Notes: generated by a model from the sequence alone, not told the origin. DNA of 64,000 nt from Rhodococcus opacus B4 (GCF_000010805.1 NC_012522.1:7378001-7442000), one strand, 5' to 3'; counted from the first letter of the stretch, positions 8,981-21,575 are shown. Program-made: numbers and translations.

Positions 8981-10315
8981 GTGACGAAACGAGAAACCGG
9001 CGCATCCGACACCCCCGACGGTCCGGTCGGCTCTGCGGGTGCGTCCGCTCCCACACGGGCCTTCGGGTGGACGCTGCACGGCGACGGCAGGCGGATCGGC
9101 GAGGGCGAGGTGGTCGCTCCCGGCGAGCGCCTCACCTGGCCGCGCACGGTCGGAATCGGGATGCAGCACGTCATCGCGATGTTCGGCGCCACCCTCCTGG
9201 TGCCGACGATCACCGGGTTCCCGGTCACCACGACGCTGCTGTTCTCGGGGATCGGGACCGCCCTGTTCCTGATCGTCACCCGCGGTCGCATCCCCAGCTA
9301 CCTGGGGTCGTCGTTTGCATTCATCGCGCCGCTGACAGCAGCGCAGAGTTCCGGTCCCGCAGCGCAACTCGGCGGTGTCGCGGCCGCGGGTCTGCTGCTG
9401 CTCGTCATCGGGATCGCCGTGAAACTGGCCGGGTCGCAGGTCATCGACGCGGTGATGCCGCCGGTCGTCACCGGCGCCGTGGTAGCGCTGATCGGGCTCA
9501 ATCTCGCACCCACCGCGGTGGATTCGTTCGAGTCGCAACCACTGATCGCCGGGGTCACCCTGCTCGCGATCCTGCTCGTGACCGTCCTCGGCCCAGGTTT
9601 GCTGGGCCGCCTCGGCATCCTCGTCGGCGTCGTCGTCGGCTGGGTGCTCGCCGCCGTGATCGGCGGTCTCGCGGAGGAGCGGGTGACGGCGTTGCGGGAC
9701 GCGGCCTGGTTCGGTGTGCCCGAACTGCGCGGACCGACGTTCGAATGGTCCGTGATCGCTCTGACCCTGCCGGTGGTGATCGTCCTGATCGCCGAGAACG
9801 TCGGCCACGTCAAGGCGGTGTCGGCGATGACGGGTCGTTCCCTCGACGACGTCGCGGGCGACGCCCTGGTCGCGGACGGGCTGGCCACCACCCTCGCCGG
9901 GTTCGGCGGCGGTTCCGGAACCACCACCTACGCCGAGAACATCGGCGTCATGGCCGCGACGCGGGTGTACTCCACCGCTGCTTACTGGGTCGCGGCCGCC
10001 ACGGCCGTGGTTCTCGCGTTCTCACCGAAGTTCGGCGCCCTCGTGTTCACGGTGCCGAACGGTGTCATCGGCGGCGCCACCCTCGTGCTGTACGGACTGA
10101 TCGGCGTCCTCGGTGTGCGGATCTGGATGGACGCCGGGGTCGACTTCACCGACCCCGTGAACCTCACCGTGGTCGCCGCGGCGCTCGTCGCCGGCATCGG
10201 CGACCTGACTCTGACGATCGGATCGGTGGAACTCGGTGGCATCGCGTGGGGTTCGGTGGGCATCCTCGTCGCCTACCCGGTGATGCGCCGGCTCGCGGGG
10301 TTCCGCAAGCCCTGA
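8981..10315 (+). CDS. Uracil/xanthine permease, NCS2 family
   Basis: A 444-residue transporter of the nucleobase:cation symporter-2 family (UraA/PyrP type), which brings uracil or related bases in with protons. After a polar N-terminus of about 45 residues come the family's hydrophobic segments; MQHVIAMFGATLLVP near residue 65 and ENVGHVKAVSAMTGR near 270 are family hallmarks, the latter holding the substrate-binding glutamate. A GTG start at 8981 is chosen because the protein N-terminus then fits the family and TACGAT (8966-8971) lies 9 bases upstream. An imperfect palindrome ATCGT-gcat-ACGAT (8958-8971) overlaps that -10. It follows ptsI by 82 bases; no functional link is apparent. Confidence 0.88.
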   Translation: MTKRETGASDTPDGPVGSAGASAPTRAFGWTLHGDGRRIGEGEVVAPGERLTWPRTVGIGMQHVIAMFGATLLVPTITGFPVTTTLLFSGIGTALFLIVTRGRIPSYLGSSFAFIAPLTAAQSSGPAAQLGGVAAAGLLLLVIGIAVKLAGSQVIDAVMPPVVTGAVVALIGLNLAPTAVDSFESQPLIAGVTLLAILLVTVLGPGLLGRLGILVGVVVGWVLAAVIGGLAEERVTALRDAAWFGVPELRGPTFEWSVIALTLPVVIVLIAENVGHVKAVSAMTGRSLDDVAGDALVADGLATTLAGFGGGSGTTTYAENIGVMAATRVYSTAAYWVAAATAVVLAFSPKFGALVFTVPNGVIGGATLVLYGLIGVLGVRIWMDAGVDFTDPVNLTVVAAALVAGIGDLTLTIGSVELGGIAWGSVGILVAYPVMRRLAGFRKP

Positions 10316-10385
10316 CACCGTGACCGGACGGGTCACGAATCCCGATCACCTGGGTCATTCACCCCGTAGTTCCCCGCCTCTACCG

Positions 10386-10415
10386 TCGAACGAGACGTAT
10401 CTCGAACGAGACGTA
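10386..10415. repeat. Tandem 14-base direct repeat upstream of the acyl-CoA dehydrogenase gene
   Basis: TCGAACGAGACGTA occurs twice, at 10386-10399 and 10402-10415, with a 16-base period, ending 26 bases before the dehydrogenase GTG. Within it CGAGA-cgta-TCTCG (10391-10404) also forms a small inverted repeat. The placement suits a repressor or activator site for the downstream gene. No bound protein can be named. Confidence 0.55.
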
Positions 10416-10441
10416 ACAGACAGTTGATACGAGGAGTCGGC

Positions 10442-11584
10442 GTGGAGCGCACCCTGTTCGAACCGGAGCACGAACTGTTCCGGGAGTCGTACCGCAAGTT
10501 TCTCGCACAGCACGCCGAGCCGAACCACGCCAAGTGGGAAGAGCAGAACATCGTCGACCGCAGCCTGTGGGTCGAGGCCGGAAAGCAGGGATTCCTCGGC
10601 ATGGCCGTGCCGGAGGAATTCGGCGGCGGAGGCGTGCGCGACTTCCGGTACAACGCGATCATCACCGAGGAGACGACCCGCGGCGGGTACAGCGGCATCG
10701 GCTTCACCCTGCACAACGACGTCGTCGCGCCGTACCTGCTCGAACTGAGCAACGACGAGCAGAAGCAGCGGTGGCTGCCCGGCTTCGCGTCCGGCGAGCT
10801 GATCACGGCGATCGCGATGACCGAACCGGGGACCGGCAGTGACCTGCAGGGCATCAAGACGCGTGCCGTGCGGGACGGCGACGACTGGGTCCTCAACGGT
10901 TCGAAGACGTTCATCACCAACGGCATCAACGCCGACCTCGTGATCGTCGTCGCGTGTACCGACCCCGACAAGGGGGCGCAGGGATTCAGCCTGCTGGTGG
11001 TCGAACGGGACATGCCGGGCTTCGAACGCGGCCGCAACCTCGACAAGATCGGGATGAAGGCGCAGGACACCGCGGAGCTGAGCTTCACCGACGTCCGCGT
11101 CCCCGCCGCCAACCTCCTCGGCGAGGAAGGCATGGGATTCCTCTATCTGATGAAGAACCTCCCGCAGGAGCGGCTGTCGATCGCCGTGGTGGCCGCCGCC
11201 GCAATGGAATCGGCGCTGGACATGACGATCCAGTACTGCCGCGACCGGAAGGCCTTCGGAAAGTCGATCGGCAGCTTCCAGAACACACGCTTCGTGCTCG
11301 CCGAACTCGCCACGGAGGCGACTGCCGTCCGGGTCCTGGTCGACAAGTTCATCGAACTGCTCAACGACGAGAAGCTGTCGGTGCAGGAAGCGGCGATGGC
11401 CAAGTGGTGGACCACCGAGGCGCAGGTCCGGCTGATCGACCGGTGTCTGCAGCTGCACGGCGGTTACGGGTATATGAAGGAGTATCCGATCGCGAAGGCG
11501 TACATGGATTCTCGGGTTCAGACCATCTACGGCGGGACCACCGAGATCATGAAGGAGATCATCGGTCGCGGACTGAATCTCTGA
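10442..11584 (+). CDS. Acyl-CoA dehydrogenase (FadE20-like position)
   Basis: A 380-residue FAD-dependent acyl-CoA dehydrogenase that oxidises acyl-CoA thioesters to enoyl-CoAs. Signatures are ITAIAMTEPGTGSDLQG near residue 125 (FAD and substrate contact), the QLHGGYGYMKEYPIAKAY segment near 340 and YGGTTEIMKEIIGR at the C-terminus, whose glutamate is at the catalytic-base position of the medium-chain group. GTG start with GAGGAG upstream. It sits between hflX and lexA as fadE20 does in M. tuberculosis (order recalled, not searched). Chain-length preference cannot be read. A strong hairpin follows. Confidence 0.92.
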   Translation: MERTLFEPEHELFRESYRKFLAQHAEPNHAKWEEQNIVDRSLWVEAGKQGFLGMAVPEEFGGGGVRDFRYNAIITEETTRGGYSGIGFTLHNDVVAPYLLELSNDEQKQRWLPGFASGELITAIAMTEPGTGSDLQGIKTRAVRDGDDWVLNGSKTFITNGINADLVIVVACTDPDKGAQGFSLLVVERDMPGFERGRNLDKIGMKAQDTAELSFTDVRVPAANLLGEEGMGFLYLMKNLPQERLSIAVVAAAAMESALDMTIQYCRDRKAFGKSIGSFQNTRFVLAELATEATAVRVLVDKFIELLNDEKLSVQEAAMAKWWTTEAQVRLIDRCLQLHGGYGYMKEYPIAKAYMDSRVQTIYGGTTEIMKEIIGRGLNL

Positions 11585-11643
11585 GGCGGTACGACCTGCG
11601 TATCGGCAACGAACTCCGGCCTCCGGCCGGACCGGGGTGGATG

Positions 11644-11682
11644 CGAGTGGGCCCCCAGGGCGATCGCCTGGGGGCCCACTCG
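11644..11682. terminator. Bidirectional hairpin terminator between acyl-CoA dehydrogenase and lexA
   Basis: Perfect 16-base stem CGAGTGGGCCCCCAGG (11644-11659) and its complement (11667-11682) around a 7-base loop, lying between two convergent genes. There is no T-run on either side, as is common for high-GC actinobacteria. Confidence 0.75.
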
Positions 11683-11701
11683 TGCCTGCTGACAGTAGCG
11701 A

Positions 11702-12433
11702 CTAGATCTTGCGCATGACGGTGACGACCTTGCCCAGAATGGCGGCGTCGTTGCCCGGGATCGGATCGAACAGCGGGTTGTGCGGCATCAACCACACCTC
11801 GCTGTCGGTGCGCTTGAACGTCTTGACGGTGGCCTCGCCGTCGATCATCGCTGCCACGATGTCCCCGTTGTCCGCCACGTTCTGCTGACGGACCACTACC
11901 CAGTCGCCGTCGCAGATCGCGGCGTCGATCATCGACTCGCCGACGACCTTGAGCAGAAACAGTGAACCCTGGCCCACTAGCTCACGGGGGAGCGGGAAGA
12001 CGTCCTCGACCGCTTCCTCTGCGAGGATCGGGCCACCGGCGGCGATCCGGCCGAGCACCGGGACGAAGGTGGGCTCCGGCAGGGGTGCGCTGTCGGTGCC
12101 GGACTTGACCGCCGCCAACCCGACCGCGGCGCCGGCGTTCGCCGCGGCGCCCGCCGCGACCTCGTCGAGTCCCCGCACGTCGACGGCGCGCGGACGGTTC
12201 GGATCCCGGCGGAGGAAGCCCTTCCGCTCCAGCGTCCGCAGCTGATGGGCGACGGACGAGGTGGAGGTGAGCCCCACCGCGTCGCCGATCTCGCGGATGC
12301 TCGGCGGGTAACCGCGCTCGTTGACCGACGTGCGGATCACCTCGAGGACACGACGCTGCCGGTCGGTCAACCCGGCGGCGGAGCCACCGCTCACACGTGG
12401 AGTCGAACCGTCGGTCGAGCTGTCGTCCTTCAT
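11702..12433 (-). CDS. lexA: LexA repressor of the SOS response
   Basis: A 243-residue LexA. The N-terminal winged helix spans about 22-85 (LTDRQRRVLEVI through SVAHQLRTLERKG); after an Ala-rich linker the self-cleavage domain starts near 120. The cleavage bond is Ala132-Gly133 in GRIAAGGP; the catalytic dyad is Ser167 (GESM) and Lys204 (TVKTF). RecA filaments on damaged DNA trigger self-cleavage and derepress the regulon. The ATG is chosen over a longer open frame because MKDD...LTDRQR matches family N-termini and GAGG lies upstream. A LexA-box-like site overlaps its own promoter, so it should be autoregulated. Confidence 0.96.
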   Translation of the reverse strand: MKDDSSTDGSTPRVSGGSAAGLTDRQRRVLEVIRTSVNERGYPPSIREIGDAVGLTSTSSVAHQLRTLERKGFLRRDPNRPRAVDVRGLDEVAAGAAANAGAAVGLAAVKSGTDSAPLPEPTFVPVLGRIAAGGPILAEEAVEDVFPLPRELVGQGSLFLLKVVGESMIDAAICDGDWVVVRQQNVADNGDIVAAMIDGEATVKTFKRTDSEVWLMPHNPLFDPIPGNDAAILGKVVTVMRKI

Positions 12434-12506
12434 GGCGAGGTGCCTCCGTCTGTGTGTGGATCTTCTCGGTCTGGGTCGCATGTGACTGCTGTGCCGCGTG
12501 ACACGA

Positions 12507-12546
12507 ATCTATCCCGCTTTCCTCGGAGTTTCAAACATCTGTTCGA
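12507..12546 (-). promoter_or_regulatory. lexA promoter with overlapping LexA box
   Basis: Read leftward, TTTGAA (12535-12530), a 17-base spacer and ATAGAT (12512-12507) form a promoter about 75 bases before lexA. TCAAACATCTGTTCGA (12531-12546) differs at one position from the actinobacterial LexA consensus TCGAAC-N4-GTTCGA and covers the -35. Autorepression is inferred from this overlap. Confidence 0.7.
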
Positions 12547-12564
12547 CACGTGTCGCGAGAAGTA

Positions 12565-12625
12565 GAGACATTGTCGGAGGGGCGTGGTAGAAATCGAACA
12601 TGTGTTCTTTCGAACGGGTGATCGA
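12565..12625 (+). promoter_or_regulatory. Promoter and two abutting LexA boxes of the chiZ-like gene
   Basis: GAGACA (12565-12570) and TAGAAA (12588-12593), 17 bases apart, make a possible promoter. Directly downstream are TCGAACATGTGTTCTT (12594-12609; two mismatches to TCGAAC-N4-GTTCGA) and TCGAACGGGTGATCGA (12610-12625; one mismatch), which touch without a gap. They would place two LexA dimers across the start of transcription, about 97 bases before the coding start. Confidence 0.6.
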
Positions 12626-12721
12626 ACACCGGCTCCGGATCGGTTCGCCACCGGTTCGGTAGCGCGTACGGCAGTTCTCGACATCGAAGTTTCGACACGG
12701 ATACGAGCAGCGGAGGTACCG

Positions 12722-13219
12722 ATGAGCAACGCAGTTCTCCATCGGCAGGCAGTGCTGAACCGGCAGGCACTCGAACGGGGTGTCGTCCGGTCCGGTGCCG
12801 CACGGGCGTACCGCACCGAACCGCGTCGCCGGCGCACCGACGGGGAGTTGCGCCGTCCGTCGTCCGGCGCCGTCGCGTACCGGCCGTCCCATACCGGCGT
12901 CTCCCGCGCCGATCACGAACGTGGGGCGAACGATGTGAGCTGGCGGACGGTGCTCGCGGGTGTCGTGATCACGGCCGGGGTGTTGTGCGGGCTCTTCGGA
13001 GTGGCCCAACTGGCCGCCGGCGGCACTGTGAGCCACTCGGCGGCCACCGAAGTCGTGCAGGTGCGGCGGGGCGAGAGTCTGGCCGCGGTCGCTGCGAGGA
13101 TCGCACCGGAAACGCCGGTGGCGCAGGTGATCGAGCGGATCATGGAGCTCAATGCCATGTCCAATTCGGCGCTGCACCCGGGTCAGAGTCTGATCGTCCC
13201 GTCGTCCGCGACCCGGTGA
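12722..13219 (+). CDS. chiZ: LysM-domain SOS protein, ChiZ/DivS-like division inhibitor
   Basis: A 165-residue protein with a basic cytoplasmic N-terminus (about 1-72), one membrane segment (about 75-100) and an extracytoplasmic LysM domain (about 108-160: VVQVRRGESLAAVA through LHPGQSLIVP) that binds peptidoglycan. Position divergent from lexA and before nrdR, plus the LexA boxes upstream, matches Rv2719c (ChiZ) of M. tuberculosis and DivS of Corynebacterium glutamicum, damage-induced proteins that delay septation. ATG chosen because GGAGG precedes it; the open frame upstream runs through the LexA boxes and is not translated. No catalytic wall-hydrolase motif is visible beyond LysM. Confidence 0.82.
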   Translation: MSNAVLHRQAVLNRQALERGVVRSGAARAYRTEPRRRRTDGELRRPSSGAVAYRPSHTGVSRADHERGANDVSWRTVLAGVVITAGVLCGLFGVAQLAAGGTVSHSAATEVVQVRRGESLAAVAARIAPETPVAQVIERIMELNAMSNSALHPGQSLIVPSSATR

Positions 13220-13399
13220 CGGGGGTGGCTCTGCATGACTGTCCCGTCGGGTGGCCGAGTAGTCTCGGAGGCTGTCAGTCCCACCACCGCGTGTGGTCGC
13301 GTCGAGATCGTGCATCCGCTGCGTGAATCCGTTTTCGTCGGTTCGCCATCGGGGGAGGCGAACAGTTGCGGCCACGACGGCTACGACGAAGGAATCGCC

Positions 13400-13864
13400 A
13401 TGCACTGCCCGTTCTGCCGGCACCCCGATTCACGTGTGGTCGATTCGCGCGAAGCCGACGAGGGACAGGCCATCCGCCGCCGCCGTTCGTGCCCCGAGTG
13501 CGGTCGACGATTCACCACCGTCGAGACCGCCGTCCTGTCGGTGGTCAAGCGCAGTGGGGTCACCGAGCCGTTCAGCCGGGAGAAGGTGGTGCGGGGTGTC
13601 CGCCGCGCCTGCCAGGGCAGGCAGGTCGACAACGACGCACTGAATCTCCTTGCCCAGCAGGTCGAGGACGCGGTCCGCGCATCGGGTTCCGCCGAGATCC
13701 CGAGCAACGAGGTGGGCCTCGCCATCCTCGGTCCGCTTCGCGACCTCGACGAGGTGGCGTATCTGCGGTTCGCGTCCGTGTACCGGTCGTTCAGCTCCGC
13801 CGAGGACTTCGCGCGTGAGATCAAAGAGCTACGCGAACACCGCGAGTCCCGGGACGACGCCTGA
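13400..13864 (+). CDS. nrdR: Transcriptional repressor NrdR
   Basis: A 154-residue NrdR, the nucleotide-sensing repressor of ribonucleotide reductase genes. The N-terminal zinc ribbon has CPFC at residues 3-6 and CPEC about 28 residues later; the ATP-cone follows (about 49-139, with [21 protein letters not shown] at its start). ATG is chosen at the conserved MHCPFC; GAAGGA lies upstream. It follows the chiZ-like gene by 180 bases, in the gene order conserved across Mycobacteriales, and converges on hrpA. I see no clear NrdR box or riboswitch in the 180-base gap. Confidence 0.95.
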
Positions 13865-13868
13865 GCCC

Positions 13869-13929
13869 GAGTCAGCGCACCTTCTGCATAGCGCTGCGAG
13901 TCAGCGCACCTTCTGCATAGCGCTGCGAG

Positions 13930-13953
<24 letters not shown>
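13869..13953. repeat. Three tandem 29-base copies of the hrpA 3' end
   Basis: The unit begins GAGTCAGCGCACC and repeats with a 29-base period at 13869-13897, 13898-13926 and (27 bases, one mismatch) 13927-13953. The third copy holds the real end of hrpA; read leftward, each copy contains codons for MQKVR and a TGA. Each unit also carries AGCGC and GCGCT arms 12 bases apart, so tandem small hairpins can form between the convergent nrdR and hrpA genes. Confidence 0.9.
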
Positions 13954-17817
<3,864 letters not shown>

Positions 17818-17887
17818 GCTGGACCCCAGCCTAGCCAACCCGGTGGAACACCCTGTGCCGCGCCCGCCCGTGTGCCAACATCGGCGG

Positions 17888-18532
17888 ATGGACGCCGCCG
17901 TCGTCACGGAGCTGCGAGGTCAGAGGATCGTTCGGGTTCTGCGGGCGGTCTTCGCCGCCTACGGGCTGATCGCGTTGCTGTGGATTCCGCTCCGCAACGC
18001 CGGCAGCGACGATTTCTCGACGGCGAACTACCTCAGCTATTTCACCATCGAGAGCAACATCCTCGCCGTCGTCGTCCTCCTGGTCGGCGCGATCCGGGAT
18101 CCGCAGTCGCGGCGCTGGCAGTTGTTCCGCGGTGCGACGACGCTCTACATGGTCATCACCGGAATCGTGTACGCGGTGCTGCTGGCGAACATCGACGTCA
18201 TGCTGCAGGACGGCTGGATCAACGCGGCCCTGCACCGTCTGCTGCCGCTGGTCCTGCTGCTCGACTGGGTGGTCGCCCCGTCCCGGGTGCGGATCTCCGA
18301 CGCCCAGAGCCTGGGCTGGCTGGTCTTCCCGGCCGTCTACGGCGCCTACTCCCTGTTCCGCGGCCCGATCGTCGACTGGTACCCGTATCCGTTCCTGGAC
18401 CCCCGGGGTCAGGGGTACCTCCAGCTGGCCGTCACCGCAATCGTTCTGCTGCTGGCGATGGTGTTGATGGCGCTCGCCGTGAACGCGGTGGGACGCCTCG
18501 GTGCGCGCCGCCGGTACGGCGACGACCGGTAG
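17888..18532 (+). CDS. Pr6Pr-family integral membrane protein
   Basis: A 214-residue protein with six hydrophobic segments (near 20-38, 52-70, 88-108, 120-138, 150-165, 180-200). The pattern, with TIESNILAVVVLL near residue 55 and FPAVYGAYSLFRGPIVDWYPYPFLD near 145, matches the Pr6Pr family of actinobacterial membrane proteins, distantly related to FAR-17a/AIG1. Function is unknown. It diverges from hrpA across 70 bases. Confidence 0.75.
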   Translation: MDAAVVTELRGQRIVRVLRAVFAAYGLIALLWIPLRNAGSDDFSTANYLSYFTIESNILAVVVLLVGAIRDPQSRRWQLFRGATTLYMVITGIVYAVLLANIDVMLQDGWINAALHRLLPLVLLLDWVVAPSRVRISDAQSLGWLVFPAVYGAYSLFRGPIVDWYPYPFLDPRGQGYLQLAVTAIVLLLAMVLMALAVNAVGRLGARRRYGDDR

Positions 18533-18629
18533 CGGCGAAGCTGCGCGCAGCCGCATCGTGGACCGCGCTATCCTCCACACGACAGGCGTCCACGCGATCA
18601 TCCGTGACTTCGGCAACGGCTGGGAGACT

Positions 18630-19709
18630 ATGTTCGACGAGTTCGCAGGGGAGACCTTCGACCTGCTCACCCGCGACCGCGGCAGTGTCGTCGCCGCCGA
18701 CGACGGGGTACCACTGGCGGTGCGCGAGGTGGGTCCGGCGTTCGCCCCGCTGACCGTGGTGTTCGTCCACGGCTTCTGCAATCGGATGACCGGCTGGCAC
18801 TTCCAGCGGGTTCAGCTCGAGGAGGCGTGGGGCCCGACCATCCGCATGGTGTTCTTCGACCTGCGCGGCCACGGCAATTCCGGGGTGCCCCGGCGGGACA
18901 CGTGCACCATCCCGCATCTCGCGCAGGACATCGACGCGGTCATCCGGGCGCTGGTGCCGGAGGGGCCGATCGTGCTGGTCGGCCACTCGATGGGCGGTAT
19001 GGCCGTCCTCTCGTACGTCGGCCGGAATCCCGATCTGATCGGTTCCCGCGTGGTCGGAGTGGGTCTGATCGCCACCGCCGCGGAGAAGCTCGGTGACGTC
19101 GGGCTCGCGCGCACCCTCAACACCCCCGTCGTCGCCGGATTCAGCACCGCCGCCCGTCACCTGCCCCGGGTGGTCCAGAGCGGTCGCGGCGCGAGCAAGC
19201 GGGTGCTGGCGCCGATCCTGAGGTCGGCCTCGTTCGGTGACCGCAGCATCAGCCCGGCGATCATGTGGCACTCCGAGCAGATGATCAACGACACGTCCCT
19301 CAAGACGCTCGTCGACTTCCTGCCGTCGTTCAAGAATCACGACGAGACGGCGGCGGTGCCGTTGCTCGCCCCGATCGAGACGCTCGTCGTGTGCGGCGAC
19401 CGCGACCTGCTGACCCCGTTCCGGTATTCGAAGGCCATCGCCGGGCATCTGCCGGACGCGGAACTGGTGAAGGTGCCCGGTGCGGGACACATGGTGCAGC
19501 TGGAACGTGCGCAGCTGGTCACGGACGCGATCGATCGGCTCCTGATCCGGTCCGTCGAAACCCTGCCCACACCGAGTGCCTGGAGCGAGTGGGTGCGGGT
19601 GGCCACGGACTACGTGGACCACGTGCGGCACTGGGTCGCCCACGGCGGGCCCGCCGCCTGGTGGCGCGGGCTACGGGGCCGTCCCGTCGTCGGCCCCACG
19701 TTCCGGTAA
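18630..19709 (+). CDS. Alpha/beta hydrolase
   Basis: A 359-residue soluble hydrolase. The fold landmarks are VVFVHGFCN (oxyanion loop, near residue 48), DLRGHGNSG, the nucleophile elbow VGHSMGGM near residue 117, an acid in VVCGDRDLLTP and the histidine in PGAGHMVQLE near 290. The last 50 residues are Trp-rich and outside the core fold. ATG preceded by GGGAG is preferred to an upstream extension. Substrate unknown; lipase, epoxide hydrolase or haloperoxidase-like activity cannot be told apart. Its 3' end overlaps the convergent glyoxalase-like gene by 39 bases. Confidence 0.82.
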   Translation: MFDEFAGETFDLLTRDRGSVVAADDGVPLAVREVGPAFAPLTVVFVHGFCNRMTGWHFQRVQLEEAWGPTIRMVFFDLRGHGNSGVPRRDTCTIPHLAQDIDAVIRALVPEGPIVLVGHSMGGMAVLSYVGRNPDLIGSRVVGVGLIATAAEKLGDVGLARTLNTPVVAGFSTAARHLPRVVQSGRGASKRVLAPILRSASFGDRSISPAIMWHSEQMINDTSLKTLVDFLPSFKNHDETAAVPLLAPIETLVVCGDRDLLTPFRYSKAIAGHLPDAELVKVPGAGHMVQLERAQLVTDAIDRLLIRSVETLPTPSAWSEWVRVATDYVDHVRHWVAHGGPAAWWRGLRGRPVVGPTFR

Positions 19710-20054
19710 CACGCAGAATTCGTTGCCGTCGGGGTCGGCGAGCACTACCCAGGGAACCTTCGGGTCGTCGCCGAGCCTCCGGGCACCGAGTGCGAGGAGC
19801 CGCTGCACTTCCTCGTCCCGGGAACCGGACGACGGCGCGATGTCGAGGTGCAGGCGGTTCTTCCCGGACTTCCGATCGTCGACCGGCTGGAACACGAGCG
19901 ACGTCGCCCCCGGCGCGCCCGCTTCGACGTACTCGCGCCCGTACGCGTCCGTCCACCGGCGGGTCGACGGATAGCCCAGGGCCTGGCACCAGAATCGGGC
20001 CAGTGCTTCCGCATCACGGCAGTCGACGGCGATGGCGATGATTCGGCTGGTCAT
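19671..20054 (-). CDS. Glyoxalase/bleomycin-resistance-like (VOC) protein
   Basis: A 127-residue single-domain VOC-fold protein: RIIAIAVDCRDAEALARFW opens the first beta-alpha-beta module and WVVLADPDGNEFCVLP closes the second, with RLHLDIAP in between. Members are metal-dependent lyases, dioxygenases or drug-binding proteins; the candidate metal ligands His92-like (LHLD) and Glu in GNEFC are present. No specific function can be assigned. Its end is antisense to the final 39 bases of the neighbouring hydrolase gene. Confidence 0.82.
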   Translation of the reverse strand: MTSRIIAIAVDCRDAEALARFWCQALGYPSTRRWTDAYGREYVEAGAPGATSLVFQPVDDRKSGKNRLHLDIAPSSGSRDEEVQRLLALGARRLGDDPKVPWVVLADPDGNEFCVLPERGADDGTAP

Positions 20055-20210
20055 GGGTTGCGGATACCCGCGCGACGGCGGCCGCACACCGCCACGGTGA
20101 CGGCGCAGGCGGGCCCCGGCGGGGCGTCCGTAAATGGCAAACTCGCGACAACACGTGCCACTCGGGACACAATGAGGGAACGCGAAAACCGGCCCGAGGA
20201 GGCGGGATCT

Positions 20211-21575
20211 ATGGCATCTGCGACTTCGCCAGACGAGCAGGAAACGCTCCCACCAGGTGTTCTCCGACGCGCGATCGCGGCGTCGGCGATGGGCAACGCC
20301 ACCGAATGGTTCGATTACGGTGTCTACGCGTTCACGGTGTCGTACATCTCGGCCGCGTTCTTCCCCGGCGACACCGGTTCGGCCACCCTCTACGCGCTGC
20401 TCGTGTTCGCGGTGTCCTTCGTCGTGCGACCGCTCGGCGGTCTCGTGTGGGGGCCGCTGGGTGACCGGCTCGGACGCCGTCAGGTGCTGGCGCTGACGAT
20501 CATCCTGATGGCGGGTGCGACGTTCTGCGTCGGTCTCGTGCCGAGCTACGACGTCATCGGGTTCTGGGCGCCCCTGCTGCTGGTGCTGCTGCGCATGATC
20601 CAGGGCTTCTCGACCGGCGGCGAATACGGCGGCGCGGCAACGTTCATGGCCGAATACTCGCCGGACCGCAAGCGCGGCTTCTGCGGAAGTTTCCTGGAGT
20701 TCGGCACCCTCGGCGGGTACGCGCTCGGCGCGATCGTGGTTCTGACGGTGGAGTTGTTCTCCAGCGATCCGTTCATGTCCACCTGGGGCTGGCGTATCCC
20801 GTTCCTGATCGCCGGGCCGATGGGCCTGATCGGCCTGTACCTGCGGACGAAGCTCGAGGAGACCCCCGTTTTCCGGGAACTGGACGCGGAAGGCGCGGTG
20901 GAGTCGGACACGACCCACGAGTTCAAGGACCTGATCACCGAGTACTGGAAGCCCTTGCTGCTGCTCGGCGGACTCGTCATCGCGTTGAACGTCACCAACT
21001 ACACCTTGCTCAGCTACATGCCGACATATCTGGAGACACAGATCGGGCTGACGTCCACCGCGTCGCTGACCCTGTTCATCGTCGGGCAGATCGTGATGAT
21101 GGCGGTCATCCCGTTCGCGGGCGGGTTATCGGACCGGGTGGGCCGAAAGCCGTTGTGGTACGGCTCGCTGGTGGGACTGATCGTGCTCGCCGTCCCCATG
21201 TACCTGCTGATGCGCCAGGGTTTCGGATGGGCGATCCTGGCCTTCGCGGTGCTCGGTTTGCTGTACGTCCTGCAGCTGTCCACGATCTCGGCGACGTTCC
21301 CGGCGATGTTTCCGACACACGTGCGGTTCGCGGGGTTCGCCATCGCGTACAACGTGTCGACGTCGCTGTTCGGTGGCACGGCTCCCGCGGTCAACGAACT
21401 GCTCATCGAATGGACCGGCAACACCCTCATGCCGGCGTTCTACATGATGGCCGCGTGCGGGATCGGACTCGTCGCGCTGTACTTCGTGGCGGAGACGGCG
21501 GGCGCGTCGATCCGCGGTCGTGGGATCCCGGGCATCGACACCAAGCCTCACCCCACCGCGCTGGCGCAGAAGTGA
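20211..21575 (+). CDS. Metabolite:H+ symporter (MHS family, ProP/KgtP-like MFS transporter)
   Basis: A 454-residue major facilitator with 12 predicted membrane segments. The opening GNATEWFDYGVYAF and the loop GDRLGRRQVL, then STGGEYGGAATFMAEY, are characteristic of the MHS group that includes ProP, KgtP and ShiA, which import small osmolytes or organic acids with protons. ATG at 20211 follows GAGGAGG at ideal spacing. The class III aminotransferase gene begins 69 bases later on the same strand, so the transporter may import that enzyme's substrate, perhaps an amino compound such as a betaine, polyamine or omega-amino acid; this is inference. Confidence 0.88.
   Translation: MASATSPDEQETLPPGVLRRAIAASAMGNATEWFDYGVYAFTVSYISAAFFPGDTGSATLYALLVFAVSFVVRPLGGLVWGPLGDRLGRRQVLALTIILMAGATFCVGLVPSYDVIGFWAPLLLVLLRMIQGFSTGGEYGGAATFMAEYSPDRKRGFCGSFLEFGTLGGYALGAIVVLTVELFSSDPFMSTWGWRIPFLIAGPMGLIGLYLRTKLEETPVFRELDAEGAVESDTTHEFKDLITEYWKPLLLLGGLVIALNVTNYTLLSYMPTYLETQIGLTSTASLTLFIVGQIVMMAVIPFAGGLSDRVGRKPLWYGSLVGLIVLAVPMYLLMRQGFGWAILAFAVLGLLYVLQLSTISATFPAMFPTHVRFAGFAIAYNVSTSLFGGTAPAVNELLIEWTGNTLMPAFYMMAACGIGLVALYFVAETAGASIRGRGIPGIDTKPHPTALAQK

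Noticed and set aside
12584..12721. N-terminal extension of the chiZ-like protein
   Set aside because: The open frame runs through the LexA boxes and promoter; a good ribosome site precedes the ATG at 12722.
13220..13399. Riboswitch or NrdR box upstream of nrdR
   Set aside because: No cobalamin-type core or clear paired NrdR boxes could be found in the 180 bases.
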